Of a stretch of DNA of 64,000 nt, positions 1-11,151 are shown one piece after another. A program made the position numbers and the translations under genes. Under the pieces are notes generated by a model. The model was not told the DNA's origin and searched no databases. It saw only the letters and a program-made list of their open reading frames with translations. Position 1 is the stretch's first letter; each line of letters opens with the position of its first letter. The stretch is from Pseudomonas sp. MUP55 (GTDB taxonomy: Bacteria > Pseudomonadota > Gammaproteobacteria > Pseudomonadales > Pseudomonadaceae). Location of the stretch: positions 5,339,501 to 5,403,500 of the forward strand of contig NZ_CP138214.1 in the NCBI RefSeq assembly GCF_034043515.1, in the 5' to 3' direction.

Positions 1-445
1 GGATGAACAGGACAAGACCGACGCCAAGCGTATCTTCGATCGGATCGATGCGGCCGTTGCCTTCGCCCAGACCCAGGGCGCGCGCAGCGTGGCACTGCTC
101 GGCCATGGCACCGGCGCATGGTGGGCGGCGCGTTATCTGAACGAGAAACAACCCGCCCAGGTGCAGAAGCTGGTGATGGTGGCCGGGAAGACACCCGCCG
201 CTCGCCAACCGGACCTGCTGCAATTGGCGCCGACGCTGAAAGTCCCCACCGCGGATGTGTTCTATCAAGACGGTGCGCAGGACGGCAAAAACGCATTGGC
301 CCGCAGCCAGGCGGCCAAACGCGGCAAGAATGACGGTTACAAGCAGGTGCAACTCAAGGCGTTGCCCGGCAACGACGCCGCCGAGCAGGAACAGCTATAC
401 CGGCGAGTTCGCGGGTGGTTGAGCCCGCAGGCCGACAAAGGCTGA
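1..445 (+). CDS. DUF3530-type protein, 3' end only
   Basis: The reading frame is open from base 2 to a TGA at 443-445, so this is the C-terminal ~147 residues of a gene that starts before the window. It contains LLGHGTGAWWAARYL, which resembles the nucleophile elbow of an alpha/beta hydrolase but has Thr where the usual GHSxG has Ser. The rest resembles the C-terminal half of DUF3530 proteins, a family common in Pseudomonas with no settled function. It is followed by a REP doublet and the convergent djlA. The family assignment is from memory of similar sequences and could be wrong; a coding fragment is certain. Confidence 0.7.
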   Translation, partial: DEQDKTDAKRIFDRIDAAVAFAQTQGARSVALLGHGTGAWWAARYLNEKQPAQVQKLVMVAGKTPAARQPDLLQLAPTLKVPTADVFYQDGAQDGKNALARSQAAKRGKNDGYKQVQLKALPGNDAAEQEQLYRRVRGWLSPQADKG

Positions 446-475
446 ACACAGTGTCCGCCAATGCCACAAAACCAC

Positions 476-563
476 TGTGGGAGGGGCTTGCTCCCGATGG
501 CGGTGTGCCAGTCGGTACATTTTAAACTGACAGACCGCTATCGGGGGCAAGCCCCCTCCCACA
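476..563. repeat. REP doublet (REPIN), copy 1
   Basis: Two inverted REP units face each other: a left arm beginning TGTGGGAGGGGCTTGCTCCC and a right arm ending GGGGGCAAGCCCCCTCCCACA, separated by a variable spacer. It lies between the convergent DUF3530 gene and djlA, the usual extragenic position. The same family recurs at 9116, 47415, 49626, 53549, 58346 and 59509. Confidence 0.92.
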
Positions 564-588
564 TTGGATCGGTGCCAGGGCAGTCGCC

Positions 589-1356
589 TCAGCGAAAATC
601 CCGTCGTTCGCGAATCAACGCATAGGCGTTGTGTAATTCACGGGTTCGTTCGGTGGCCTCGCGCACCTGCGCGGGGCTGGCGCCGCTGCCGGCGATCTTG
701 TCCGGGTGGTGGCGGCTGAGCAGGCGACGATAGGCACGCTTGATCGCCGAGGGCTCAGCGGTCGCCGTCACCCCCAGAAGCCGCAGCGCTTCCTGATAGC
801 CACCACTTCGATTGACCAATGGCTTGCGTGCTGGCGCGTAATCGGAGGCCAGGGCGCGGATTTGTTGCGGCGTCCAGCCCAGCCATTTGCCCCACAACTC
901 AATCAGGTCACGCTCGGCATCATCCGCCCGACCGTCCGCCCAAGCCATGCGCCAGCAGGCACGTAAAACACCCTCGGCGGCATGGGGTTGCGCTTTGAGC
1001 ACGCGCAAATAACTGCGCACCCGGTCGGTGCCGGACTTGCCTCGATTAAACGCCAGGATGGCCCGGCGCTGGGCCGGTTCGGTCATCTCCAGCGCGCGCA
1101 TTTCCTGGCGCGCCTGCTGGATATGCCCATCCACAATCCGGCCATTGCTTTTGGCCAGGCGCCCCAGCAGCACGAACAGCAATTCATCGTTGCGCAACGC
1201 CGGGCGACCGCCGAGGCGTTCACGCAACTGTGCCCAACTGTGCAATTGCAGGCGCCGGTCCAGCGCCTGCCCCAGCAATGCACCCAACAAAGCCCCCGGA
1301 ATACTGGCAATCGCAAAGCCAGCTCCGGCGCCGATCAGCGTCCCTGGCCACAACAT
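589..1356 (-). CDS. djlA: DnaJ-like membrane co-chaperone DjlA
   Basis: This 255-residue protein has the DjlA architecture. An N-terminal hydrophobic, glycine-rich membrane segment (residues ~2-30) anchors it in the inner membrane. A TerB-like helical domain follows (~50-170), and a C-terminal J domain (~190-255) carries the diagnostic HPD motif in RRLLSRHHPDKIAG. The J domain stimulates the DnaK ATPase, so the protein recruits DnaK to the cytoplasmic face of the membrane; in enterobacteria DjlA overexpression induces capsule through Rcs. It is one base from murU on the same strand and probably ends the amgK-murU-djlA transcript. Length and domain order are normal. Confidence 0.93.
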   Translation of the reverse strand: MLWPGTLIGAGAGFAIASIPGALLGALLGQALDRRLQLHSWAQLRERLGGRPALRNDELLFVLLGRLAKSNGRIVDGHIQQARQEMRALEMTEPAQRRAILAFNRGKSGTDRVRSYLRVLKAQPHAAEGVLRACWRMAWADGRADDAERDLIELWGKWLGWTPQQIRALASDYAPARKPLVNRSGGYQEALRLLGVTATAEPSAIKRAYRRLLSRHHPDKIAGSGASPAQVREATERTRELHNAYALIRERRDFR

Positions 1357-1357
1357 C

Positions 1358-3054
<1,697 letters not shown>

Positions 3055-3184
3055 TACAAGGGTCTCCGACGGCGCTAGCCGTCAAGCGGGTCATGCTTTA
3101 TTATCACGCATCTTTTTCAGACCATCGAGAGGCGTGCGGCCCACACCGCGGGCAGATGGCACGCAGGAAGCCCGGACTAATAAG

Positions 3185-5989
3185 ATGGCATTGAAATCCC
3201 CCGCGTTTCGTAGAAAATTTCCGTTGCTGGTAACCGGCAGTCTGCTGGCCATGCAACCTTTCGCCACCTCATTCGTGGTCGCCGCGGAACAGTATGACTG
3301 CTCAGTCTCTGCTTCGGGTGCCTGGGATTGCGCGCCGAAGACCGCCGCCGCCCCATTGCCACCGCGCCCGGTGCATGACGGCTCTGCCGTCAGCTCGGCC
3401 AACAGCACGCCGCAAGGCGAGGCTGGCGGCAGCGTCGACGCCGAGCCCAAGACCATGCTGGTCACCGAAGCCAAGGGCCGAGGCCTGCGTTCGCGCAGCA
3501 AAGACTACAGCCACCTGGACTGGGTGCCTCGCGAGAAGCTGACCGCAGCGCAGCTGGCCGAAACCGGCCCTTACTGCGGCGGCGCCTACATCGAGCCGAC
3601 TCGTCCTGGCATGAACGACAAGACGAACAAGAGCGATGCGCCGACCTTCATCGGTGCCAAGGCTTCTCGTTACGAGCAGGAACAGCAGGTCGCCACACTG
3701 GCCGGTGACGTCGTCATGCGTCAGGGCAGCATGCAGCTCGAATCCCAGGAAGCCAGCCTGTACCAGGCGGAGAACCGTGGCGAGCTCAACGGCAACGTGC
3801 GTCTGCGTGACAACGGCGCGCTGATCGTGGGCGACCATGCCCAGGTCCAGCTCGACACCGGCGCCGCCCAGATCGACAACGCCGAATACGTGATGCACAA
3901 GTCGCGCATCCGCGGTAACGCGCTGTACGCCAAGCGTGCCGAGAACGCGATCATCCGTCTCAAGGACGGTACGTACACCACCTGCGAGCCAGACAGCAAC
4001 GCCTGGCAGCTCAAGGGCAACAACATCACGTTGAACCCGGCCACCGGTTTCGGTACGGCCACCAACGCGACGTTGCGGGTCAAGAACATCCCGATCCTGT
4101 ACACCCCTTACATCTATTTCCCGATTGACGACCGTCGTCAGTCCGGCTTCCTGCCGCCAAGCTTCAGCACCGGCAGCGAGACTGGCTTTACGCTGGTGAC
4201 GCCGTACTACTTCAACCTGGCACCGAACTACGACGCCACGTTGTACCCGCAATACATGACCAAGCGCGGCCTGTTGATGGAGGGCGAATTCCGCTACCTC
4301 ACCAAGTCGAGTGAAGGGCAGTTTGGTGGGGCGTATCTGAATGATGACAGCGACGAGCGGGAGAAGCAGACCGACTCCGAAAAAACTCGCTATATGCTCA
4401 ATTGGCAGCATCGGGGTGGGCTGGACTCGCGCCTGACGACACTGGTTGATTACACCAAGATCAGTGATCCGTTCTATTTCCAAGACTTGAAGTCGTATCA
4501 GGAAGGCGTGCAGAGCCAGGACTTCCTGAACCAGCAAGGTACTGTGAGCTACCGCGGCGATAGCTACCAGGCCGCCGTGAACTTGCAGTCGTACCAACTG
4601 GCGACGATTTCCCAGATCACTCCGTATGATCGTTTACCGCAAATCACATTAAACGGCACGCTCCCGTTTCAACCGGCAGGGCTGAACTTCGCTTATGAGA
4701 CCGAAGCGGTTAGATTTGACCGCGACCTGCGCAGCGGCAGAGTTCTCGACAAGGATGGCGGCCCATTTGATCCTGTCACCGGCCTTTTGGGTGAAAGGCG
4801 CCTGGATGAGAACGTAACAGGTCTGACCCGCGCGAACGGTACCCGCCTCAACGTCGCGCCATCTGTCTCTTATCCGATGAATTGGTCCTACGGCTTTGTG
4901 ACGCCGAAGTTGAAGTACGTCTATACCAAGTACGATCTTGATCTTGATGGTACCGGCAAGAGCCAAATGGCCGCTGCTGGTCAGACCTTTAAGAGCTCGC
5001 AGGACCGCGCAATACCTATCGCCAGTGTAGACAGCGGGCTTTACTTTGATCGCAAGACCAATTTGTTCGGTAAAGACTTCAACCAGACCCTCGAACCGCG
5101 GGCGTACTATCTCTACGTACCGAACAAGGACCAGAGCGATATTCCGGTTTTCGATACCAGTGAGTACTCGTTCAGCTACTCCTCGCTGTTCCGCGACAAC
5201 CGCTTCAGCGGCTCCGACCGGATCGGTGACGAGAACAAACTGTCCTTAGGCGTTACCAGCCGTTGGATCGAAGATAATGGTTTCGAGCGCCAACGCGTTT
5301 CCGTGGGCCAGGCGCTGTACTTCAAGGACCGCGAAGTTCAACTGCCAGGCGTACTGGCAGCCGACCGCGACGACGCTAGCACCGATGTCTCACCTATCGC
5401 GCTGGAATATGAGTTCCGCTTCAACCGCGACTGGCGCGCCACTGCCGACTACAACTGGGACACAGAAAGCCATGCCCCACGCTCCGGCAGCGCGATGTTC
5501 CACTATCAGCCGGAAGATAACCCGAACAAGGTGGTCAACCTCGGCTATCGCTATCGCAACGATCAAGTGGTCTACAACCAGCAGACCGGCAAATGGCAGT
5601 TCGGTGGCGACTACGGCGAACCAGGCGATACGAACTACGTGAAGGATTACTACAAAATCCAACAACACGACTTCTCGATGATGTGGCCGATCATTCCACA
5701 GTGGAACCTGATCACCCGCTGGCAGTATGACTACGCCCGCAACCGTACCCTGGAAGCCTTTGGTGGTTTCGAATACGACAACTGCTGCTGGAAACTGCGC
5801 GTCATCAACCGTTACTGGGTTTCCAACGACGAATACAGCCAGATCGCCCCGCTTAACGAAAAGGGTGACCACGGGCTCTTCTTCCAGATCGTCCTCAAAG
5901 GACTCGGCGGCCTGACCGGCGCCAAGGTAGAGAGCTTCCTCGACAAAGGCATTGAAGGTTATCGTGAACGTGAAGACAAAGCTTTCTGA
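3185..5989 (+). CDS. lptD: LPS-assembly protein LptD
   Basis: Outer-membrane beta-barrel that with LptE inserts lipopolysaccharide into the outer leaflet. I start it at ATG 3185 (934 residues) because the hydrophobic stretch [19 protein letters not shown] ending near VVAAEQ is a typical signal peptide; the frame is open further upstream but without signal character. An LptA-like jelly-roll (OstA) domain follows (residues ~150-300), then the barrel. N-terminal cysteines ([17 protein letters not shown]) and the adjacent pair in YDNCCWKLR match the cysteines that form the inter-domain disulfides in E. coli LptD. The overlapping downstream gene, surA, encodes the chaperone needed for LptD folding. 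Confidence 0.96.
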   Translation: MALKSPAFRRKFPLLVTGSLLAMQPFATSFVVAAEQYDCSVSASGAWDCAPKTAAAPLPPRPVHDGSAVSSANSTPQGEAGGSVDAEPKTMLVTEAKGRGLRSRSKDYSHLDWVPREKLTAAQLAETGPYCGGAYIEPTRPGMNDKTNKSDAPTFIGAKASRYEQEQQVATLAGDVVMRQGSMQLESQEASLYQAENRGELNGNVRLRDNGALIVGDHAQVQLDTGAAQIDNAEYVMHKSRIRGNALYAKRAENAIIRLKDGTYTTCEPDSNAWQLKGNNITLNPATGFGTATNATLRVKNIPILYTPYIYFPIDDRRQSGFLPPSFSTGSETGFTLVTPYYFNLAPNYDATLYPQYMTKRGLLMEGEFRYLTKSSEGQFGGAYLNDDSDEREKQTDSEKTRYMLNWQHRGGLDSRLTTLVDYTKISDPFYFQDLKSYQEGVQSQDFLNQQGTVSYRGDSYQAAVNLQSYQLATISQITPYDRLPQITLNGTLPFQPAGLNFAYETEAVRFDRDLRSGRVLDKDGGPFDPVTGLLGERRLDENVTGLTRANGTRLNVAPSVSYPMNWSYGFVTPKLKYVYTKYDLDLDGTGKSQMAAAGQTFKSSQDRAIPIASVDSGLYFDRKTNLFGKDFNQTLEPRAYYLYVPNKDQSDIPVFDTSEYSFSYSSLFRDNRFSGSDRIGDENKLSLGVTSRWIEDNGFERQRVSVGQALYFKDREVQLPGVLAADRDDASTDVSPIALEYEFRFNRDWRATADYNWDTESHAPRSGSAMFHYQPEDNPNKVVNLGYRYRNDQVVYNQQTGKWQFGGDYGEPGDTNYVKDYYKIQQHDFSMMWPIIPQWNLITRWQYDYARNRTLEAFGGFEYDNCCWKLRVINRYWVSNDEYSQIAPLNEKGDHGLFFQIVLKGLGGLTGAKVESFLDKGIEGYREREDKAF

Positions 5990-7304
5990 GTGCTTGCGCC
6001 CGCTCGTGCTGGGCGCGCTGTTCCTGGGTGCCGCCTCGGCGCATGCCGCGGTGCAACAGCTGGATAAAGTCGCAGCCATCGTCGATAACGACGTGATCAT
6101 GCAGAGCCAACTGGACCAACGGGTCAAGGAAGTTCAGCAAACCATCGCCAAGCGTGGCGGTGGTGTGCCGCCCACCAGCGTCCTGGAACCCCAGGTGCTG
6201 GAACGCCTGATCGTCGAAAACCTGCAGCTGCAGATCGGCGAACGCTCCGGTATCCGGATTTCTGACGAAGAGCTGAACCAGGCTGTCGGCACCATCGCTC
6301 AGCGTAACAACATGAGCATCGATCAGTTCCGCGCGGCCCTGGCCCACGATGGCCTGTCCTACGAGGACGCACGTGACCAGATCAAGCGCGAAATGATCAT
6401 CAGCCGTGTGCGTCAGCGTCGCGTAGCCGAACGGGTTCAGGTGTCGGAGCAGGAAGTGAAGAACTTCCTGGCCTCGGACCTGGGCAAGATGCAGCTTTCC
6501 GAAGAGCTGCACCTGGCCAATATCCTGATCCCGACGCCAGACAGCGCCAACGCCGAGCAGCTCAATGCTGCTGCCGCCAAAACCCAGGCTATCTATGATC
6601 GCCTCAAGGCCGGCGCTGATTTCGCCCAGATGGCAATTGCCCAGTCCGGCAGCGACAACGCGCTCGACGGCGGTGACATGGGCTGGCGTAAAGCCGCTCA
6701 GCTGCCCCCTCCGTTCGACCGTGAGCTGAGCGCGATGAACGTGGGTGACATCACCCAGCCGGCCCGTACGCCAGGCGGCTTCATCATCCTCAAGCTGCTG
6801 GGCAAGCGCGGCGGCGAGACCTCGCTGAAAGACGAAGTACATGTTCGTCACATCCTGGTCAAACCAAGCGAAATCCGTACCGAGGCACAAACCAAGGAAC
6901 TGGCCCAGAAGATCTATGACCGCATCGAAAGCGGTGAAGACTTCGCCACCCTGGCCAAGAGCTTTTCGGAGGACCCAGGTTCTGCCCTCAACGGCGGCGA
7001 CCTGAACTGGATCGACCCGAAAGCACTGGTGCCCGAGTTCCAGCAGGTAATGGCCGATACGCCGCAAGGCGTGCTGTCCAAGCCGTTCAAGACCCAATAC
7101 GGCTGGCATGTACTGGAAGTCCTTGGCCGTCGCGCCACGGACAACACCAACCAGGCCCGCGAACAGCAAGCGCTGACCGTACTGCGTAACCGCAAATACG
7201 ATGAAGAGCTGCAAACCTGGTTGCGTCAGATCCGTGACGAAGCCTACGTTGAAAACAAGCTGCCAGGCGCCGAGCAAACAGGCACCGACCAGGCAGCCCA
7301 GTGA
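5970..7304 (+). CDS. surA: Periplasmic chaperone/peptidyl-prolyl isomerase SurA
   Basis: Periplasmic chaperone for outer-membrane proteins. The order is: signal peptide ([18 protein letters not shown]), N-terminal chaperone domain ([20 protein letters not shown]), two parvulin domains (~175-275 and ~285-385), and a C-terminal helix. GTG 5970 (444 residues) is preferred because GAAGG at 5954-5958 lies about 11 bases upstream; GTG 5964 or TTG 5952 are alternatives in the same frame. All starts fall inside the end of lptD, so the two are translationally coupled. Both parvulin repeats keep the VRHIL-type core and the GGDLNW/GGDMGW loop. The stop overlaps the start of pdxA. Confidence 0.95.
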   Translation: MKTKLSECLRPLVLGALFLGAASAHAAVQQLDKVAAIVDNDVIMQSQLDQRVKEVQQTIAKRGGGVPPTSVLEPQVLERLIVENLQLQIGERSGIRISDEELNQAVGTIAQRNNMSIDQFRAALAHDGLSYEDARDQIKREMIISRVRQRRVAERVQVSEQEVKNFLASDLGKMQLSEELHLANILIPTPDSANAEQLNAAAAKTQAIYDRLKAGADFAQMAIAQSGSDNALDGGDMGWRKAAQLPPPFDRELSAMNVGDITQPARTPGGFIILKLLGKRGGETSLKDEVHVRHILVKPSEIRTEAQTKELAQKIYDRIESGEDFATLAKSFSEDPGSALNGGDLNWIDPKALVPEFQQVMADTPQGVLSKPFKTQYGWHVLEVLGRRATDNTNQAREQQALTVLRNRKYDEELQTWLRQIRDEAYVENKLPGAEQTGTDQAAQ

Positions 7305-8290
7305 AACCCCAGCGTTTCGCCGTGACACCCGGCGAGCCGGCCGGCATTGGTCCAGACCTGTGCCTGCTGCTCGCCTCGCAACCCCAGCCACACCCCCTGA
7401 TTGCCATTACCAGCCGCGACCTGCTCCTTGAGCGGGCCGCGCAGCTGGGTGTGGCTGTCAACCTGCTGAGCGTCGCACCGGGCAACTGGCCCGACCTGCC
7501 GGCTCCGGCAGGCAGCCTGTATGTGTGGGATACCCCGCTGCAAGCCAAGGTCGTCGCCGGGCAACTGGACAAGGCCAATGCGGCCTTCGTGCTGAAGACC
7601 CTGACCCGCGCCGGCCAAGGCTGCATCGACGGCGATTTCGCCGGCATGATTACCGCGCCCGTCCATAAAGGCGTGATCAATGAGTCCGGTATCGCCTTTT
7701 CCGGCCATACCGAGTTCCTTGCCGAGCTCACCCACACCGAACAGGTCGTGATGATGCTGGCCACCCGCGGCCTTCGCGTCGCGCTGGTCACCACGCACCT
7801 CCCGCTGCGCGCTGTCGCCGACGCCATCACCGCCGAGCGCATAGAACGCGTTACGCGCATCCTGCACGCCGACCTGCAACACAAGTTCGGCATTGCCCAA
7901 CCGCGCATCCTGGTCTGTGGGCTCAACCCGCACGCCGGTGAAGGCGGGCATTTGGGCCATGAAGAAATCGACATCATTGAACCGACATTAGAGTGCCTGC
8001 GCCAAGAAGGCATGGACCTGCGCGGCCCGTTGCCTGCAGACACTCTGTTTACCCCCAAATATCTGGAGCACTGCGACGCAGTGCTGGCGATGTACCACGA
8101 CCAGGGACTGCCCGTGCTGAAATACAAAGGCTTCGGCGCCGCCGTCAACGTGACGCTGGGGCTGCCGATCATCCGTACCTCCGTGGACCATGGCACCGCC
8201 CTGGACCTGGCAGGCAGCGGCAAGATCGACACCGGCAGCCTGCACGTGGCCCTGGAAACCGCCTATCAGATGGCCGAGACCCGTATATGA
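7301..8290 (+). CDS. pdxA: 4-hydroxythreonine-4-phosphate dehydrogenase PdxA
   Basis: 329 residues. PdxA oxidises 4-phosphohydroxy-L-threonine with NAD(P) to the aminoketone that PdxJ condenses with deoxyxylulose phosphate in pyridoxal phosphate synthesis. The N-terminus [16 protein letters not shown], the [11 protein letters not shown] segment with a metal-ligand histidine, and the C-terminal [11 protein letters not shown] and [14 protein letters not shown] are family signatures. It overlaps surA by four bases at its start and rsmA by four at its end, so it is in the middle of a tightly coupled operon. Length is standard. Confidence 0.96.
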   Translation: MKPQRFAVTPGEPAGIGPDLCLLLASQPQPHPLIAITSRDLLLERAAQLGVAVNLLSVAPGNWPDLPAPAGSLYVWDTPLQAKVVAGQLDKANAAFVLKTLTRAGQGCIDGDFAGMITAPVHKGVINESGIAFSGHTEFLAELTHTEQVVMMLATRGLRVALVTTHLPLRAVADAITAERIERVTRILHADLQHKFGIAQPRILVCGLNPHAGEGGHLGHEEIDIIEPTLECLRQEGMDLRGPLPADTLFTPKYLEHCDAVLAMYHDQGLPVLKYKGFGAAVNVTLGLPIIRTSVDHGTALDLAGSGKIDTGSLHVALETAYQMAETRI

Positions 8291-9099
8291 CTGAGCATTA
8301 CCAACACCGGGCGCGCAAGCGCTTCGGGCAAAACTTCCTGCACGACGCTGGCGTGATCGACCGCATCCTGCGCTCTATCCATGCCAAGCCCGAAGACCGT
8401 CTGCTGGAAATCGGCCCGGGCCAGGGCGCTTTGACCCAAGGCCTGCTGGCCAGTGGGGGTCAATTGGACGTGGTTGAGCTGGACAAGGACCTGATCCCGA
8501 TCCTCAACCAGCAGTTCGCTGGCAAATCCAATTTCAACCTGCACCAGGGCGACGCACTGAAGTTCGACTTCAACAGCCTCAATGCTGCGCCTAGCAGCCT
8601 GCGGGTGGTGGGTAACCTGCCGTACAACATCTCCACACCGCTGATTTTCCACCTGCTGAACAACGCCGGAATCATCCGCGACATGCACTTCATGCTGCAA
8701 AAGGAAGTGGTGGAGCGCTTGGCCGCCGGGCCGGGTGGTGGTGATTGGGGCCGTCTGTCGATCATGGTTCAGTACCATTGCCGCGTGGAACATCTGTTCA
8801 ACGTGGGCCCAGGTGCATTCAACCCGCCGCCGAAGGTCGACTCGGCCATCGTGCGCCTGGTACCGCATGCCGTGCTGCCGCACCCGGCCAAAGACCACAA
8901 ACTGTTGGAGCGCGTCGTGCGCGAAGCCTTCAACCAACGCCGCAAGACCCTGCGCAACACCCTCAAGGCGCTGCTGAGCAACGCCGAAATCGAAGCGGCC
9001 GGCGTCGACGGCAGCCTGCGCCCCGAGCAACTGGACCTGGCCGCGTTCGTGCGCCTGGCCGACCAGCTTGCCATCCAGCCAGCGCCGACAGTGGAATAA
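8287..9099 (+). CDS. rsmA: 16S rRNA dimethyladenosine transferase RsmA (KsgA)
   Basis: 270 residues starting at ATG 8287, whose ATGA overlaps the pdxA stop. RsmA dimethylates two adjacent adenosines in helix 45 of 16S rRNA, a late 30S assembly checkpoint. The SAM-binding motif is [12 protein letters not shown] and the catalytic motif IV is NLPYNIS, followed by the RKTLRN segment near the C-terminus. The frame is open upstream, but the conserved start [19 protein letters not shown] marks the real N-terminus. Not to be confused with the CsrA homologue also called rsmA in Pseudomonas; ksgA is the synonym. Confidence 0.96.
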   Translation: MTEHYQHRARKRFGQNFLHDAGVIDRILRSIHAKPEDRLLEIGPGQGALTQGLLASGGQLDVVELDKDLIPILNQQFAGKSNFNLHQGDALKFDFNSLNAAPSSLRVVGNLPYNISTPLIFHLLNNAGIIRDMHFMLQKEVVERLAAGPGGGDWGRLSIMVQYHCRVEHLFNVGPGAFNPPPKVDSAIVRLVPHAVLPHPAKDHKLLERVVREAFNQRRKTLRNTLKALLSNAEIEAAGVDGSLRPEQLDLAAFVRLADQLAIQPAPTVE

Positions 9100-9115
9100 G
9101 GCATCAGGAAAAAAA

Positions 9116-9204
9116 TGTGGGAGGGGGCTTGCCCCCGATGGCGGCGTCTCAGTAAATGAATGTTTACCTGACCCACCGCTATCGGGGGCAAGCCCCCTCC
9201 CACA
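9116..9204. repeat. REP doublet (REPIN), copy 2
   Basis: Inverted pair of the same REP family, TGTGGGAGGGGGCTTGCCCC at the left and its complement ending at 9204. It sits just after the rsmA stop and before apaG, splitting rsmA from apaGH. The stem could stabilise the 3' end of the upstream mRNA. Confidence 0.92.
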
Positions 9205-9294
9205 TTTGGATCACGTATCTGGCCTAGTGACCACCTATTGGCCTAGACTGGCCCGCATCTGCTGTCCTCCGCATTTGCTTTTAAGGCCTCTTGC

Positions 9295-9675
9295 ATGTCC
9301 GATCCTCGCTACCAGATCGACGTCAGCGTCGTCACCCGCTTCCTGGCGGACCAATCGCAACCTGAACACAACCGCTTTGCCTTTGCCTACACCATCACGG
9401 TGAAAAACAACGGGCTGGTGCCGGCCAAGCTGCTGTCACGCCATTGGGTGATCACTGATGGTGACGGTCAGGTCGAGGAAGTGCGCGGCGCGGGTGTGGT
9501 TGGCCAGCAACCGTTGATCGACATCGGCGCCAGCCACACCTACAGCAGCGGTACGGTAATGACTTCCAAAGTCGGCACCATGCAAGGTTCGTATCAAATG
9601 AAGGCGACCGACGGCAAACTGTTCGACGCGATCATCAAGCCCTTCCGCCTCGCCGTACCCGGAGCGCTGCACTGA
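9295..9675 (+). CDS. apaG: ApaG (CorD) domain protein
   Basis: 126 residues, a stand-alone ApaG domain of fibronectin type III-like fold. The sequence [28 protein letters not shown] and the glycine-rich [11 protein letters not shown] match the family. Its biochemical role is unresolved; in enterobacteria it is linked to Co/Mg homeostasis (corD) and is nearly always beside apaH. The apaH start lies one base after this stop. Length is the family norm. Confidence 0.95.
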   Translation: MSDPRYQIDVSVVTRFLADQSQPEHNRFAFAYTITVKNNGLVPAKLLSRHWVITDGDGQVEEVRGAGVVGQQPLIDIGASHTYSSGTVMTSKVGTMQGSYQMKATDGKLFDAIIKPFRLAVPGALH

Positions 9676-9676
9676 C

Positions 9677-10528
9677 ATGGCAACGTATGCGGTCGGCGAC
9701 CTGCAAGGTTGCCTGGAGCCCCTCAAGTGCCTGCTCGAACGCGTGGCTTTCGACCCGGCAAACGATCGCCTGTGGCTGGTCGGTGACCTGGTCAACCGCG
9801 GCCCGCAGTCTCTGGAAACCTTGCGTTACCTCTATAACCTGCGCGACTCACTGGTCTGTGTGCTGGGCAATCATGATCTGCACCTGCTCGCAGCCGGTCG
9901 TAACATCGAGCGCCTGAAAAAAGGCGACACCCTGCGGGAAATCCTCGAAGCGCCGGACTGCGCCGAGTTGCTGGAATGGTTGCGCCGACAGAAGCTCCTG
10001 CATTACGACGAGGCCCGTGACATCGCCCTGGTCCATGCCGGCATCCCACCGCAATGGACAGTGAAAAAAGCCCTCAAATGCGCCGCCGAAGTCGAAAGCG
10101 CATTGGCCGATGACAACCTCTACAGTGCCTACCTCGATGGCATGTATGGCAACGAGCCGGTGAAGTGGGACAACGACCTTACCGGCGTCGCCCGCCTGAG
10201 AGTGATCACCAACTACTTCACGCGCATGCGCTTCTGCACGGCCGAGGGCAAACTGGACCTCAAGAGCAAGGAAGGCGCCGACACCGCGCTGCCTGGCTAT
10301 AAGCCCTGGTTTGCCCACAAGGAACGCAAAACCCGCGACACGAAAATTGTCTTCGGCCACTGGGCCGCCCTTGAAGGCAAGTGCGAAGAACCCGGCGTGT
10401 TCGCCCTCGACACCGGTTGCGTGTGGGGCGGCGCCATGACGCTGATGAACATCGACACCGGCGAGCGCATCAGCTGCCAGTGTGACTCCCCCGAACCCAC
10501 TACACAGACGGCCGCCGCCAAGCCCTAG
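9677..10528 (+). CDS. apaH: Symmetrical bis(5'-nucleosyl)-tetraphosphatase ApaH
   Basis: 283-residue metallophosphoesterase that hydrolyses Ap4A to two ADP and, in E. coli, also removes Np4-type RNA caps. The metal-binding motifs are visible in order: [13 protein letters not shown] (GDxxG), [12 protein letters not shown] (GDxVxRG), LGNHD, and LVHAGIPP, with FGHWA further on. It starts one base after apaG and ends ten bases before glpE, so the three probably share a transcript. The C-terminal tail after SCQCDSPEP is low complexity and species variable. Confidence 0.96.
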   Translation: MATYAVGDLQGCLEPLKCLLERVAFDPANDRLWLVGDLVNRGPQSLETLRYLYNLRDSLVCVLGNHDLHLLAAGRNIERLKKGDTLREILEAPDCAELLEWLRRQKLLHYDEARDIALVHAGIPPQWTVKKALKCAAEVESALADDNLYSAYLDGMYGNEPVKWDNDLTGVARLRVITNYFTRMRFCTAEGKLDLKSKEGADTALPGYKPWFAHKERKTRDTKIVFGHWAALEGKCEEPGVFALDTGCVWGGAMTLMNIDTGERISCQCDSPEPTTQTAAAKP

Positions 10529-10537
10529 GAGCCCGCC

Positions 10538-10867
10538 ATGACAGAATTCAAACGTATCCCCCCCGAACAAGCCCAGGCCCTGCGCGAGCAAGGTGCTGTG
10601 GTCGTCGATATCCGTGACCAGCCAACCTATGCCGCTGCTCATATCAGCGGCGCCCAGCATCTGGACAACGTCAACATCGCCGACTTCATCCGCGCCGCCG
10701 ATCTCGACGCCCCCCTGATCGTCGCGTGCTACCACGGCAATTCGAGCCAAAGCGCCGCGGCCTATCTGGTCAGCCAGGGTTTCTCCGACGTCTATAGCCT
10801 GGATGGCGGCTTTGAGCTGTGGCGTGCGACCTATCCTGCAGAAATTTCCTCAGGCGATTCGCAATAA
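10538..10867 (+). CDS. glpE: Thiosulfate sulfurtransferase GlpE
   Basis: 109-residue single-domain rhodanese. The active-site loop [12 protein letters not shown] holds the catalytic Cys that carries the persulfide; [15 protein letters not shown] is the other rhodanese signature. It moves sulfane sulfur from thiosulfate to cyanide or thiol acceptors in the cytoplasm. There is no glp operon here: in Pseudomonas the gene follows apaH. An SD (AGGAG) lies just before the ATG. Confidence 0.94.
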   Translation: MTEFKRIPPEQAQALREQGAVVVDIRDQPTYAAAHISGAQHLDNVNIADFIRAADLDAPLIVACYHGNSSQSAAAYLVSQGFSDVYSLDGGFELWRATYPAEISSGDSQ

Positions 10868-10955
10868 TTTTTTTCACACCCCGCTACCCCGCGTGACGCT
10901 TGGGCTTGCGCCGTTTCTGACGAACGGCGCAGCCAAACTAATTACGTATCGCGCC

Positions 10956-10982
10956 TTGACCTCCCCGATTCCGAACTATCCT
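10956..10982 (+). promoter_or_regulatory. Candidate sigma-S/sigma-70 promoter for the prkA operon
   Basis: TTGACC at 10956-10961 and CTATCCT at 10976-10982 are separated by about 15 bases in the 284-base gap between glpE and prkA. The -10 is close to the CTATACT form favoured by RpoS, which fits the known RpoS dependence of the E. coli homologue yeaG. The short spacer and absence of mapping data keep this tentative. An arm pair, GCGCCGTTTCTG and ACGGCGC, near 10908-10930 may be the glpE terminator. Confidence 0.35.
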
Positions 10983-11151
10983 TAAGCGCAGGCCATCCAA
11001 ATCAGGGGAGAGCCGGTACACCGGCGCGCGGGTCATCGGTAGCGTTTCAGGGTGTTCTGGGGGAAAACAGCCATTGGCGAACGTCAAGGGCTGCCAGCAT
11101 CGACTGATTGATCCGGCGTCGGCTCCACGTATCGAGCGAGGTGACGACGTC

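Noticed and set aside
5895..7391. 498-codon open frame antisense to surA
   Set aside because: Spans the surA-pdxA junction on the opposite strand with no domain or start signal.
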